Positions 6,473 to 12,926 of a DNA stretch of 14,220 bases are shown piece by piece; the stretch's first letter is position 1, and every line of letters starts with the position of its first letter. Origin of the DNA: an uncultured Bacteroidales bacterium. GTDB taxonomy: Bacteria; Bacteroidota; Bacteroidia; Bacteroidales; F082. Position numbers and translations under genes: made by a program. Location: the NCBI GenBank assembly GCA_937877465.1, contig CALFIT010000157.1, positions 1 through 14,220 on the forward strand, in the 5' to 3' direction. The notes under the pieces are model-generated. The model had not been told where the DNA came from and ran no database searches. It saw nothing but the letters and a program-made list of their open reading frames with translations.

Positions 6473-7306
6473 ATGTTAGGAGCAATCATAGGAGATACCG
6501 TGGGTTCGGTATATGAATTCAACAACATCAAAACGACAGATTTCCAACTGTTTAGCCCAAGAAACAATTACACCGACGACAGCATTATGACGATGGCCGT
6601 GGCCGAGTGGCTCTTGAACGACCCGCAGCATGGCATGGACACCTTGGAAGCGAGCATGGTCGGTTTCGCCCAAAAATATCCCTGCCCGATGGGCGGCTAT
6701 GGCGGAGGGTTTCACCGCTGGCTGTTCATGCCCAAAAGCCTTGGTTTTGGAGGTGAACGCCATCCCTACAACTCGTGGGGCAATGGCGCGGCCATGCGTT
6801 GCAGTGCCTGCGGCTGGATGTTCGACACCCTTGAAGAGACAGAGCGTGTGGCTGGACTTTCGGCAGCCATCACGCACAACCACCCAGAAGGTATCAAGGG
6901 GGCGCAATCGACGGCAGCGGCCATCTTCTTGGCCCGCAACGGCAAAAGCAAGGAAGAGATAAGAAATTACATCTCAACGAAATACGGCTACAATCTCAAC
7001 CGCACTTGCAACGAAATCCGTCCCGTTTACGATTGGGATTCATCGTGCCAAGGCACAGTGCCCGAAGCGATGTTAGCCTTCTTCGACAGCACCGACTTCG
7101 AGTCGGCCATCCGATTGGCGGTCTCGCTCGGCGGCGACAGCGACACGCTCGCTTGCATCACGGGCGGCATTGCAGAGGCCTTCTATAAAGCCATCCCCGA
7201 CGACATCGCCGTCAAGATTTGGGGACTTATCTCTGAAGATTTCAAGGAGATTCTTAGGAAAATAGAGGCACAAACGAGCTACCGTTTGCCAAACATTTTA
7301 GAATAA
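6473..7306 (+). CDS. ADP-ribosylglycohydrolase (DraG family)
   Basis: A 277-residue cytoplasmic enzyme expected to hydrolyse ADP-ribose from proteins or small molecules, using two Mg2+ ions. The N-terminus MLGAIIGDTVGS is the classic start of the family. The metal ligands are present: TDD with Asp35-Asp36 near the start, and GGDSDT with Asp222 and Asp224 near the end, followed by GGIAEA. The domain fills the protein, as in stand-alone family members. I chose ATG 6473; an in-frame TTG at 6443 would add ten residues with no family match. The gap to the vWA gene holds only the heptamer repeats, with a weak promoter-like AATCTTTG at 6438-6445, so transcription may be shared, independent or both. 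A strong terminator follows. Confidence 0.9.
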   Translation: MLGAIIGDTVGSVYEFNNIKTTDFQLFSPRNNYTDDSIMTMAVAEWLLNDPQHGMDTLEASMVGFAQKYPCPMGGYGGGFHRWLFMPKSLGFGGERHPYNSWGNGAAMRCSACGWMFDTLEETERVAGLSAAITHNHPEGIKGAQSTAAAIFLARNGKSKEEIRNYISTKYGYNLNRTCNEIRPVYDWDSSCQGTVPEAMLAFFDSTDFESAIRLAVSLGGDSDTLACITGGIAEAFYKAIPDDIAVKIWGLISEDFKEILRKIEAQTSYRLPNILE

Positions 7307-7333
7307 GGGAAACCAACGTAAAGATTATGAGTG

Positions 7334-7372
7334 GGTTGGGGCAAAAGGAGAGTTTGTCCCAACCTTTTTTTT
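7334..7372 (+). terminator. strong intrinsic terminator after ADP-ribosylglycohydrolase
   Basis: A 12-bp stem with one G-T pair is formed by GGTTGGGGCAAA (7334-7345) and TTTGTCCCAACC (7353-7364), with the loop AGGAGAG. Eight T follow at 7365-7372. This ends the transcript that begins upstream of the NrtR-like gene and separates it from the phosphatase gene. Confidence 0.92.
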
Positions 7373-7392
7373 CGACAAACCGCCAAATTGAC

Positions 7393-7400
7393 TATCTTTG
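7393..7400 (+). promoter_or_regulatory. promoter of the phosphatase gene
   Basis: TATCTTTG is a perfect TAnnTTTG -7 box, 16 bases before the ATG at 7417 and 20 bases after the terminator T tract. A TTTC at 7370-7373, 19 bases upstream, could serve as the -33 element. Its position rules out the longer reading frame that would start at 7327. Confidence 0.65.
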
Positions 7401-7416
7401 CAGCAAATTCGATACG

Positions 7417-7884
7417 ATGAAAACGAAAATCCTCTTCGTATGCCACGGCAACATCTGCCGCAGCCCCATGGCAGAGTTCGTGATGAAGCGCTTAGTCGAA
7501 GAAGCGGGGCTTGCCGACCAGTTCGAGATTGCCTCTGCCGCCACCTCCACCGAGGAAATCGGCAACCCCGTGTATCCACCGGCACGGCGCAAGTTGGCCG
7601 AGCACGGCATCGGCTGCGAAGGCAAGACCGCCCGACAGATGACCCGCGACGACTACCATCATTACGACATGATTGTCGCCATGGACCGCAACAACCTGCG
7701 CAACCTAAGGCGGATGTTCGGCGACGACACCGACCACAAAATCAGCCTCTTGATGGACCACACCCACCGCCCCGGCGACGTGGCCGACCCGTGGTACACC
7801 GGCGACTTCGAAGCCACTTGGAACGACGTGTTGGAGGGGTGCAGGGGGCTGATTGACGACATCATGAAGCAAAGTGAACATTAA
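7417..7884 (+). CDS. low-molecular-weight protein tyrosine phosphatase
   Basis: A 155-residue cytoplasmic enzyme that removes phosphate from tyrosine. The phosphate-binding loop CHGNICRS spans residues 9-16, with catalytic Cys9 and Arg15. The general acid is Asp124 in the DPWY motif. The length is normal for the family. In bacteria such enzymes often act on tyrosine kinases controlling surface polysaccharide, but no kinase or polysaccharide gene is visible here. ATG 7417 is chosen because it begins directly before the beta strand and P-loop and lies just after a perfect promoter box; a longer frame from 7327 would run through the terminator. It is transcribed independently of the ADP-ribose cluster. 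The gap to the next gene holds the 33-bp repeats. Confidence 0.93.
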   Translation: MKTKILFVCHGNICRSPMAEFVMKRLVEEAGLADQFEIASAATSTEEIGNPVYPPARRKLAEHGIGCEGKTARQMTRDDYHHYDMIVAMDRNNLRNLRRMFGDDTDHKISLLMDHTHRPGDVADPWYTGDFEATWNDVLEGCRGLIDDIMKQSEH

Positions 7885-7933
7885 GGCATACATGAGCGAG
7901 GGCAGTTTCTCGGTTGGTACAAAAAGAAGACTT

Positions 7934-8053
7934 TTTATCGGAAAAGTGTATTTTTTAGGCTCGAAATTTATCGGAAAAGTGTAATTTTTGCACATGAGTT
8001 TTATAGGAAAAGTGTATTTTTGCAACGTGAAATTCATAGGAAAAGTGTAATTG
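7934..8053. repeat. four direct repeats with an exact 33-bp period
   Basis: Units start at 7934, 7967, 8000 and 8033. The conserved core is TTTATCGGAAAAGTGTA, with TTTATAGG in unit 3 and TTCATAGG in unit 4, followed by T-rich sequence and a variable remainder. Each unit holds AAAAGTGTA. The array ends at the start of the DUF4143 ATPase gene. Because 33 is a multiple of three, the repeats are also open reading frames on both strands: an 11-residue YRKSV repeat on the + strand in frame with the ATPase, and a YTFP repeat on the - strand. Translation is not shown. The spacing of about three helical turns suits a regulatory array. Confidence 0.9.
8015..8022 (+). promoter_or_regulatory. promoter box inside repeat unit 3
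   Basis: TATTTTTG matches TAnnTTTG perfectly. A TTTG at 7987-7990 lies 24 bases upstream, slightly far for a -33 element. The ATPase ATG at 8056 is 33 bases downstream, so unit 4 would lie in the transcribed leader. Unit 2 has a similar box with one extra base. Confidence 0.5.
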
Positions 8054-8055
8054 AC

Positions 8056-9411
8056 ATGCTTAAAAGAAAGATACAAAGCTATTTGGAAAGCTACCTGAAA
8101 TCCGACTCCAACAAAATGCTCATTGTTGCCGGAGCGCGACAGGTCGGGAAGTCATACATCATCCGTCGTGTGGGGCAACGGCTCTTCGCCAATTTCGTGG
8201 AAATCAACATGGCGGAAGACTGCTACGGGCCACGGATGTTCGCCAACGCCAAAACGGTGGAAGATTTCTACATCAACCTGAGCACCATTGCCGGCGACCG
8301 ATTGAAGGAAAAGCGCAACACCTTGGTTTTCATCGACGAGATACAGGCCTACGACCACCTGCTCAGCATGGTGAAGTTCCTCAAGCAAGACGACCGCTTC
8401 ACCTACATCGCCAGTGGCTCGCTGTTAGGGATAACCCTCAAGGAAACGCCCACCCTGCCCGTCGGGAGCATCACCATCAAGCACATGTATCCGCTTGATT
8501 TTGAAGAGTTTCTGTGGGCAAATGGCGTTGGCGAGGAAGCCATTGCCGCAATGGAAACCAAGATCAACGGCAGGGAACCCTTGCCTGAGGCTTTGCACAA
8601 AAGGATGATGGACTTGTTCAGGAAGTATCTGATTGTCGGTGGCCTGCCCGATGCGGTGAACAGCTTCGTCGAGCGGAAAAACATCGTCGAAGTGCGCGAA
8701 ATCCAACGGGAGATACATCATCTTTATCGCGTCGATGCCGCCCGCTACGAACAAGAAAGCCAGAAGAAGCTGAAGATTCAACGCATTTTCGAGATGATAC
8801 CATCCAACTTGGAGAACAAGAAGAAAAGGATGGTCGCCGCAAAAATAGAGGGCAAAAGACAAGCCCGGATGAACGATTATGCCGACGAGTTCGAATACCT
8901 CATCCATGCAGGCGTTGCGCTTCAGGTGCAAGCCATCAGCCAGCCCTCCTATCCCATCGTCGAGAACAGCGGAAAGAACCTGCTGAAGCTCTATCCCAAC
9001 GACGTGGGCATTTTCACGGGCATACTCTACGAGGAACAGATACGAGCCATCATGAACGATGAGGGGAGCGTCAACCTCGGATCCGTTTACGAGGCGGTGG
9101 TGGCGCAAGAGTTGGCCGCCCACGGTTTCAGGCTGTGCTATTACGACAACAAGCAAAAGGGCGAGGTGGATTTCCTCATCGACGACATCGAACATCTCGC
9201 GGTGACTCCCATCGAAGTGAAATCGGGAAAGGACTACTACATCCACAGCGCTTTATCGAACATCCTCAACGTGAAGGAATACGGCATCCGACAGGCTTTC
9301 GTCCTCAGCAACGAGCAGCAAATCCGCACCGAAAAAGGCATCACCTACCTGCCCGTTTATGGCATCATGTTTTTCAAGCGGAACGCCACGGACAAACTGG
9401 TTCTGGAATGA
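8056..9411 (+). CDS. AAA ATPase with DUF4143 and PD-(D/E)xK-like C-terminus
   Basis: A 451-residue protein of the AAA_14/DUF4143 type. The Walker A motif GARQVGKS is at 26-33 and Walker B LVFIDEIQ holds Asp94-Glu95; a YIASGSLLG segment follows, as in related ATPases. The middle third, with PLDFEEFLWANG and YLIVGGLPDAV, is typical of this family. Near the end, GEVDFLI (Asp372) and PIEVKSGK (Glu387, Lys389) form a nuclease-like D...ExK pattern. Family members are common in Bacteroidota and archaea, and their role is poorly known. I chose ATG 8056; an in-frame TTG at 8020 lies inside the promoter box and would encode repeat sequence. The ORF stays open upstream through the four repeats to the phosphatase stop. 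No partner gene is obvious; the dipeptidase begins 84 bp later. Confidence 0.9.
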   Translation: MLKRKIQSYLESYLKSDSNKMLIVAGARQVGKSYIIRRVGQRLFANFVEINMAEDCYGPRMFANAKTVEDFYINLSTIAGDRLKEKRNTLVFIDEIQAYDHLLSMVKFLKQDDRFTYIASGSLLGITLKETPTLPVGSITIKHMYPLDFEEFLWANGVGEEAIAAMETKINGREPLPEALHKRMMDLFRKYLIVGGLPDAVNSFVERKNIVEVREIQREIHHLYRVDAARYEQESQKKLKIQRIFEMIPSNLENKKKRMVAAKIEGKRQARMNDYADEFEYLIHAGVALQVQAISQPSYPIVENSGKNLLKLYPNDVGIFTGILYEEQIRAIMNDEGSVNLGSVYEAVVAQELAAHGFRLCYYDNKQKGEVDFLIDDIEHLAVTPIEVKSGKDYYIHSALSNILNVKEYGIRQAFVLSNEQQIRTEKGITYLPVYGIMFFKRNATDKLVLE

Positions 9412-9495
9412 CGGAAACCTTTAAAATGTCGGGGTGCAAGTCCCGCTGGAACGAAAAATCACAGAGCAAATCCATCATCAAAAATCCCATTAAAC

Positions 9496-11193
9496 ATGAA
9501 AAAAACATTCTTCACTATCCTACTCCTGGCCTTAGGCCTCCAAACCTGGGCCTGCACCAACCTCATCGTCGGGAAGAAAGCCTCCGCCGACGGCAGCGTG
9601 ATGTGTACCTACAACTGCGACGGCTTCGGCTTCGCCGGCTCGCTGTTCTACACGCCCTCGGGCCGACACGCCGAAGGCGAGCTGATTGCCGTCAACGGCT
9701 GGGGCCCCTCCCACGAAGGGCAATACGTGAAACAAGTGGAATACACCTACAACGTGGTGGGCCTGATGAACGAGCGTCAGGTGACCATCGTGGAAACCAC
9801 CTTCGACGGTCGCTTGGAGTTGGTCAACCGCGAGGGCCTGCTCGACTACTTCACGCTGATGCGCTTGGCCCTGCAACGCTCTTCCACCGCGCGTGAGGCC
9901 ATCCGTTGCATGGCCGAGTTGGTCGAGGAATACGGCTACAACAGCAGCGGCGAGAGCATCACCGTGTGCGACCCCAACGAGGCGTGGATCATGGAAATCG
10001 TCGGCAAGGGTCCGGGCAGGAAAGGCGCCGTGTGGGTGGCCCTGCGCATCCCCGACGACTGCATCTGCGCCCACGCCAACCTGAGCCGCATCCGCCAATT
10101 CCCTATGGAGAAGAAAGGCCGATACAACAGCATCAGCAACAAGAGCTTCAAGCACTTGAACCGTCCCGAGGTGGAATGCGTCTATGCCGCCGACGTGGTG
10201 AGCTTCGCCCGCGAAAAGGGCTTTTTCACCGGCAAGGACGCCGATTTCTCGTTCCGCGACGCCTACTGCCCCATCGACTTCGAGAACGTGCGCTACGCCG
10301 ACGCCCGCGTGTGGAGCTTCTTCCGCCACCATACGAGCCACGAGGAGATGGACAAGTACCTCCCCTACCTTAACGGCGACTTCAGCGAATGCGACCACCT
10401 GCCCTTGTGGGTCAAGCCCGACGCGCTCCTCTCGTTGCGCGACCTGCAACGCGACATGCGCGACCACTTCGAGGGCACGGCCTTGGACATGACCGCCGAC
10501 ATGACCGCCGGCCCATGGGGGATGCCCATCCGTCCGCTACCGATGCACTTCAAGGGCAGCGACAGCCTCGACTACTTCCGCGAGCGTCCCATCGCCACAC
10601 AGCAGTCGGGCTTCACCATGACCTGCCAGATGCGCTCGTGGCTGCCCGACGACGTGGGCGGCGTGACGTGGTTCAACTGCGACGACGCCAACATGGTGGC
10701 CTACGTGCCGCTCTATTGCTGCATCACGCAGGTGCCCGACCCGTTCCGTCCCGAGAACAACGCCCACAACGAGTTCAGCGACAAGTCGGCCTTCTGGATG
10801 AACAACTGGGTGGCCAACATGGTCTATCCGCGCTACTCGATGATGATCGGCGACCTGCGCAAGGCGCAAGACGAGTTGGAGGACTACTACTTCGCCGACC
10901 AAGACAGCGTGCTCGTCGCCATCGAGAAGATGATGCCCGCGCAACGGCAGAGCTACCTCAACCAAAAGAGCATCGCCTACGCCGAGCGCATGATGACGCG
11001 CTGGGACAAGTTGGCCAAGTTCCTCATCGTGCGCTACAACGACCAAGTGGTGAAACGCATAGACGAGCAGGGCAACTTCCAACCTTGGGGCCGCGACCCA
11101 CGCGGCTACGACCAGCAGTTCATCGACGCCATCGGCAAGGCCACCGGCGACCGCTACCGCCTGAAAGAGGTGATCCAGCGGCGGGAGAGGTAG
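9496..11193 (+). CDS. secreted C69-family dipeptidase
   Basis: A 565-residue exported peptidase of the C69 (PepD/U34-like) family, expected to cleave dipeptides from peptide N-termini outside the cytoplasm. The signal peptide (Lys2-Lys3, hydrophobic 5-15) ends at Ala19. Cutting there exposes Cys20 of CTNLIVG as the N-terminal nucleophile used by this Ntn-hydrolase family. GKKASADGSV and YVKQVEYTYNVVGLMNE fit the family core, and the full length suggests an intact enzyme. The start at ATG 9496 gives the signal peptide. The last 89 codons, starting at about 10926, are repeated at 12017-12284, and the DNA just after its stop is foreign in composition (see repeats). No clear terminator follows this copy. 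It may share the ATPase transcript or use its own promoter; no consensus box is seen in the 84-bp gap. Confidence 0.9.
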   Translation: MKKTFFTILLLALGLQTWACTNLIVGKKASADGSVMCTYNCDGFGFAGSLFYTPSGRHAEGELIAVNGWGPSHEGQYVKQVEYTYNVVGLMNERQVTIVETTFDGRLELVNREGLLDYFTLMRLALQRSSTAREAIRCMAELVEEYGYNSSGESITVCDPNEAWIMEIVGKGPGRKGAVWVALRIPDDCICAHANLSRIRQFPMEKKGRYNSISNKSFKHLNRPEVECVYAADVVSFAREKGFFTGKDADFSFRDAYCPIDFENVRYADARVWSFFRHHTSHEEMDKYLPYLNGDFSECDHLPLWVKPDALLSLRDLQRDMRDHFEGTALDMTADMTAGPWGMPIRPLPMHFKGSDSLDYFRERPIATQQSGFTMTCQMRSWLPDDVGGVTWFNCDDANMVAYVPLYCCITQVPDPFRPENNAHNEFSDKSAFWMNNWVANMVYPRYSMMIGDLRKAQDELEDYYFADQDSVLVAIEKMMPAQRQSYLNQKSIAYAERMMTRWDKLAKFLIVRYNDQVVKRIDEQGNFQPWGRDPRGYDQQFIDAIGKATGDRYRLKEVIQRRER

Positions 11194-11196
11194 AAA
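10926..11196 (+). repeat. 271-bp direct repeat, copy A (3' end of dipeptidase gene)
   Basis: Bases 10926-11196 recur at 12017-12287, offset 1,091 bp. The first 222 bp are identical by direct reading. Four differences follow, at 11148, 11157, 11169 and 11187, all synonymous and all C to T or G to A in copy B. Copy A is the functional gene end. Confidence 0.95.
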
Positions 11197-11218
11197 AGTT
11201 GGTTGGCATTCTGAAAGT

Positions 11219-11923
11219 GTGATTAGGAAAAGGAAAAACGAACTTGCGAAGAATGCTGTGGCCCATCGCGACTACAACAGCACGGGGAGTGTACAGGTTT
11301 CAGTTTTTCGCAACCGTATTGTGGTACGTAATCCCGGGACATTGCCTGTTGAACTCACCAAGGCCGACTTGATGAAAGAACACGGTTCTTATCCACATAA
11401 TCCGTACTTGGCGGAAGTCATGTACCAGATGGGCTATATCGAGAAATATGGTACTGGTATCACAGAAAATATCCGCAGGATGCAAGAGGCTCATCTCCTT
11501 GCTCCCGAGATAGACTTGAGTGCCGAGTTCGTCACCACAATCTGGCGCGATAATGATGCAACTAATGTTGCAACTGACAATCCAAATGTTGCAACTAATG
11601 ATGCAACTAATGTTGCAACTAATGATGCAACTAATGATGCAACACCTAAAGATTATCTTTCCGTTAACAAGCGTATTATCGACAGGAAGGTAGCAAAGAA
11701 AGTTCAAGAAAGAATGACAGAAAAGCAAATCAAGGAATGCATTATCGAGGCTTGTATCGTAGATCACACGATTGAAGAATTGGCTCAATTACTGAAAAAA
11801 TCCGTCAGTCACATACGCAACCGTTTTATCACAGAAATGGTTGCAGACGGAATTCTTCTTCGAACCAAGCCAGAGCACACTCCAGGGCAGACCTATATGA
11901 CAAACCCCAAACTTGACAAATAG
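11219..11923 (+). pseudogene. 5'-truncated GHKL ATPase / winged-helix regulator (AlbA-type family)
   Basis: The 234-codon frame opens with a GTG and contains the C-terminal part of the Bacteroidota 'ATP-binding, putative DNA-binding' family. It begins at the ATPase N-box: ELAKNAVAHRDY has Glu8 and Asn12 with the HRDY that follows in this family. Then come SVQVSVFRNRIVVRNPGTLP and GYIEKYGTGI (the glycine-containing ATP-lid part). A repeat-rich linker (about residues 112-142) joins a C-terminal winged-helix-like segment (about 165-234: EKQIKECIIEACIVDHTIEELAQLL). The expected N-terminal AlbA_2/Schlafen-like domain and the first ATPase strands, roughly 200 or more residues, are missing, and no ATG is available. 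Base composition is more A+T-rich than the dipeptidase. It lies between the two copies of the 271-bp repeat. Expression as a short protein from GTG is possible but unlikely. Confidence 0.75.
11552..11644 (+). repeat. 12-bp codon-aligned repeats in the ATPase remnant
   Basis: Units of the form AATGATGCAACT or AATGTTGCAACT encode Asn-Asp/Val-Ala-Thr. About seven units fall in 11552-11644, interrupted once by GACAATCCA. The repeat forms the flexible linker between the ATPase part and the winged-helix part and is prone to slippage, in steps that keep the frame. Confidence 0.85.
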
Positions 11924-11934
11924 ATAATTGGTGT

Positions 11935-12003
11935 TTCAAGAGCTTGGCAAATAATGTGAATCAAGGTGACATCGTTTATATCCATCTTTCAGGACATGGG
12001 CAA
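11935..12003 (+). pseudogene. caspase-like gene remnant with the catalytic His segment
   Basis: Read from 11935, the DNA encodes LANNVNQGDIVYIHLSGHGQ, which matches LAKKATRGDVVYIHFSGHGQ of the intact caspase gene at 12927-13781 in 13 of 20 positions, including the catalytic His (codon 11995-11997). Homology stops abruptly at 12003, and a stop codon follows at 12016. The nucleotide sequence has diverged from the intact gene, so this is a piece of a different paralogue rather than a recent copy. Only about 23 codons survive. Confidence 0.7.
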
Positions 12004-12016
12004 GCCTGTCGAAGAT

Positions 12017-12287
12017 GAAGATGATGCCCGCGCAACGGCAGAGCTACCTCAACCAAAAGAGCATCGCCTACGCCGAGCGCATGATGACGCGCTGGGACAA
12101 GTTGGCCAAGTTCCTCATCGTGCGCTACAACGACCAAGTGGTGAAACGCATAGACGAGCAGGGCAACTTCCAACCTTGGGGCCGCGACCCACGCGGCTAC
12201 GACCAGCAGTTCATCGACGCCATCGGCAAGGCCACCGGTGACCGCTATCGCCTGAAAGAAGTGATCCAGCGGCGGGAAAGGTAGAAA
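12017..12287 (+). pseudogene. 271-bp direct repeat, copy B (dipeptidase C-terminal fragment)
   Basis: This is a near-identical copy of the last 89 codons and stop of the C69 dipeptidase gene, without the rest of the gene. It encodes the same residues as copy A because all four base differences are synonymous. An ATG at 12015 keeps the frame open, but an isolated 89-residue tail lacking the signal peptide and Cys nucleophile is unlikely to function. It follows the caspase remnant directly. The possible terminator after it may be the ancestral 3' end of the dipeptidase transcript. Confidence 0.88.
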
Positions 12288-12297
12288 GATTGCATTG

Positions 12298-12335
12298 AAG
12301 CCCCAAATCATTGATACTGTGACAGGGCTTTCTTC
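12298..12335 (+). terminator. possible weak terminator
   Basis: AAGCCC (12298-12303) can pair with GGGCTT (12325-12330), followed by TCTTC. The loop is long, about 21 bases, and the T tract is short. It lies 14 bp after the stop of the duplicated dipeptidase tail. Confidence 0.3.
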
Positions 12336-12432
12336 AACGTTTCCTTGTGTTCCTCGACCAAGGATTGGGGGAAAAGTAAGAAAACTTGCAGGTTGCAAGG
12401 TTGCAACCCAAAAATGTTTCGAAAAACCGTCT

Positions 12433-12440
12433 TATTTTTG
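12433..12440 (+). promoter_or_regulatory. promoter box before the DUF3761 gene
   Basis: TATTTTTG is a perfect TAnnTTTG match, 62 bases before the ATG. No good -33 element is found at the usual distance. The palindrome GGTTGCAACC (12399-12408) lies 24 bases upstream and could be a control site. Confidence 0.5.
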
Positions 12441-12502
12441 CAACCTCATTCAAACATGTACAACTAACCCATTAAATAACAAAACCAACAACACCTATAC
12501 TG

Positions 12503-12859
12503 ATGCAAAAACTCCTTTTATTTCTCGTTTTTATGTTGCTGTCAATAAACACTATTACAGCACAAACACCTGTCAATCAACGAAACAACCAGTACAAAAA
12601 CGCAACACACATCTCTAATGTTAGCAAATCAGGACTACACAGTTCATATTCACCCGCCCCAAATACCAGCCATGCCGTTCCGCAGGGAAAAGTCAAACAT
12701 TACACAAACAGTTATGGGCAAAAAGTTCAATCTCCTACTCATTATTCTTCAACTCCCGCAGGAGCTACTGCGGTGTGTCGGGATGGAACATATAGTTTTA
12801 GCAAAAACAAAAGAGGAACGTGTTCCCATCATGGCGGCGTCGCTTTTTGGCTAAAATAA
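12503..12859 (+). CDS. small secreted DUF3761-type protein
   Basis: A 118-residue protein with a signal peptide (hydrophobic 3-18, likely cut after ITA at 18-20, before Gln21). The middle (about 21-84) is rich in Asn, Ser, Gln, Thr and Pro and probably unstructured. The last 33 residues, GATAVCRDGTYSF...GTCSHHGGVAFWL, match my memory of the DUF3761 family: Cys92 and Cys107 could form a disulfide, and the His-His-Gly-Gly motif is characteristic. The function is unknown; similar domains occur at the ends of secreted or nuclease-associated proteins. It has its own promoter box and lies 67 bp before the caspase gene. The A+T-rich codon use differs from the dipeptidase upstream. The competing frame at 12295-12618 lacks any family features. 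Confidence 0.75.
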   Translation: MQKLLLFLVFMLLSINTITAQTPVNQRNNQYKNATHISNVSKSGLHSSYSPAPNTSHAVPQGKVKHYTNSYGQKVQSPTHYSSTPAGATAVCRDGTYSFSKNKRGTCSHHGGVAFWLK

Positions 12860-12895
12860 TTCAAAGCTCTTTCCTCGTCACATTTCAGATTTTTG

Positions 12896-12903
12896 TATTA
12901 TTG
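12896..12903 (+). promoter_or_regulatory. weak candidate promoter of the caspase gene
   Basis: TATTATTG differs from TAnnTTTG in one base and lies 23 bases before the ATG at 12927. No convincing -33 element is seen. The gene could also be read from the DUF3761 promoter. Confidence 0.3.
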
Positions 12904-12926
12904 CAGTCCCAAACAGATAAGAAACT

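Larger units (their letters stand above)
11924..12502. other. region without an intact gene: rearranged remnants and leader
   Basis: After the ATPase remnant this stretch holds, in order, a caspase-like fragment (11935-12003), a junction at about 12004-12017 with the repeated motif GAAGATGAAGATGATG, the second copy of the dipeptidase end (12017-12287), a possible weak terminator (12298-12332), and the leader of the DUF3761 gene. Within the leader, ACTTGCA, GGTTGCAA and GGTTGCAACC (12384-12408) are near-tandem, and GGTTGCAACC (12399-12408) is a perfect palindrome that could be a binding site. No other gene is supported. Confidence 0.7.

Noticed and set aside
7327..7416. Longer N-terminus for the tyrosine phosphatase
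   Set aside because: The added DNA contains a strong terminator and a perfect promoter box, and ATG 7417 starts at the conserved first strand of the family.
7934..8053. CRISPR array
   Set aside because: The repeats are contiguous with an exact 33-bp period, the variable part is only about 10-16 bases and T-rich, and no cas gene is nearby.
8020..8055. TTG start for the DUF4143 ATPase
   Set aside because: The TTG lies in the promoter box of repeat unit 3, and the extra residues are repeat sequence; ATG 8056 matches the usual family start.
9429..9444. Small hairpin CGGG...CCCG between the ATPase and dipeptidase genes
   Set aside because: The stem has only four G-C pairs plus one G-T pair and no T tract follows; too weak to call a terminator or RNA element.
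9532..10467. 311-codon open frame on the - strand
   Set aside because: It is antisense to the C69 dipeptidase and is Val/His/Ala-rich in the way expected from reversed GC-rich codons; no family motif is visible.
11966..12241. 91-codon frame across the caspase remnant and copy B
   Set aside because: It reads the duplicated dipeptidase tail in the wrong frame and yields an Arg/Gln/His-rich sequence with no family signal.
10926..12287. Insertion sequence or transposon bounded by the 271-bp repeats
   Set aside because: No transposase, terminal inverted repeats or integrase is visible, and the repeats are part of a host gene; duplication or recombination explains the pattern better.
12295..12618. 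107-codon open frame before the DUF3761 gene
   Set aside because: It runs through the terminator-like hairpin and the promoter box, has no recognisable domain, and overlaps the better-supported DUF3761 frame.
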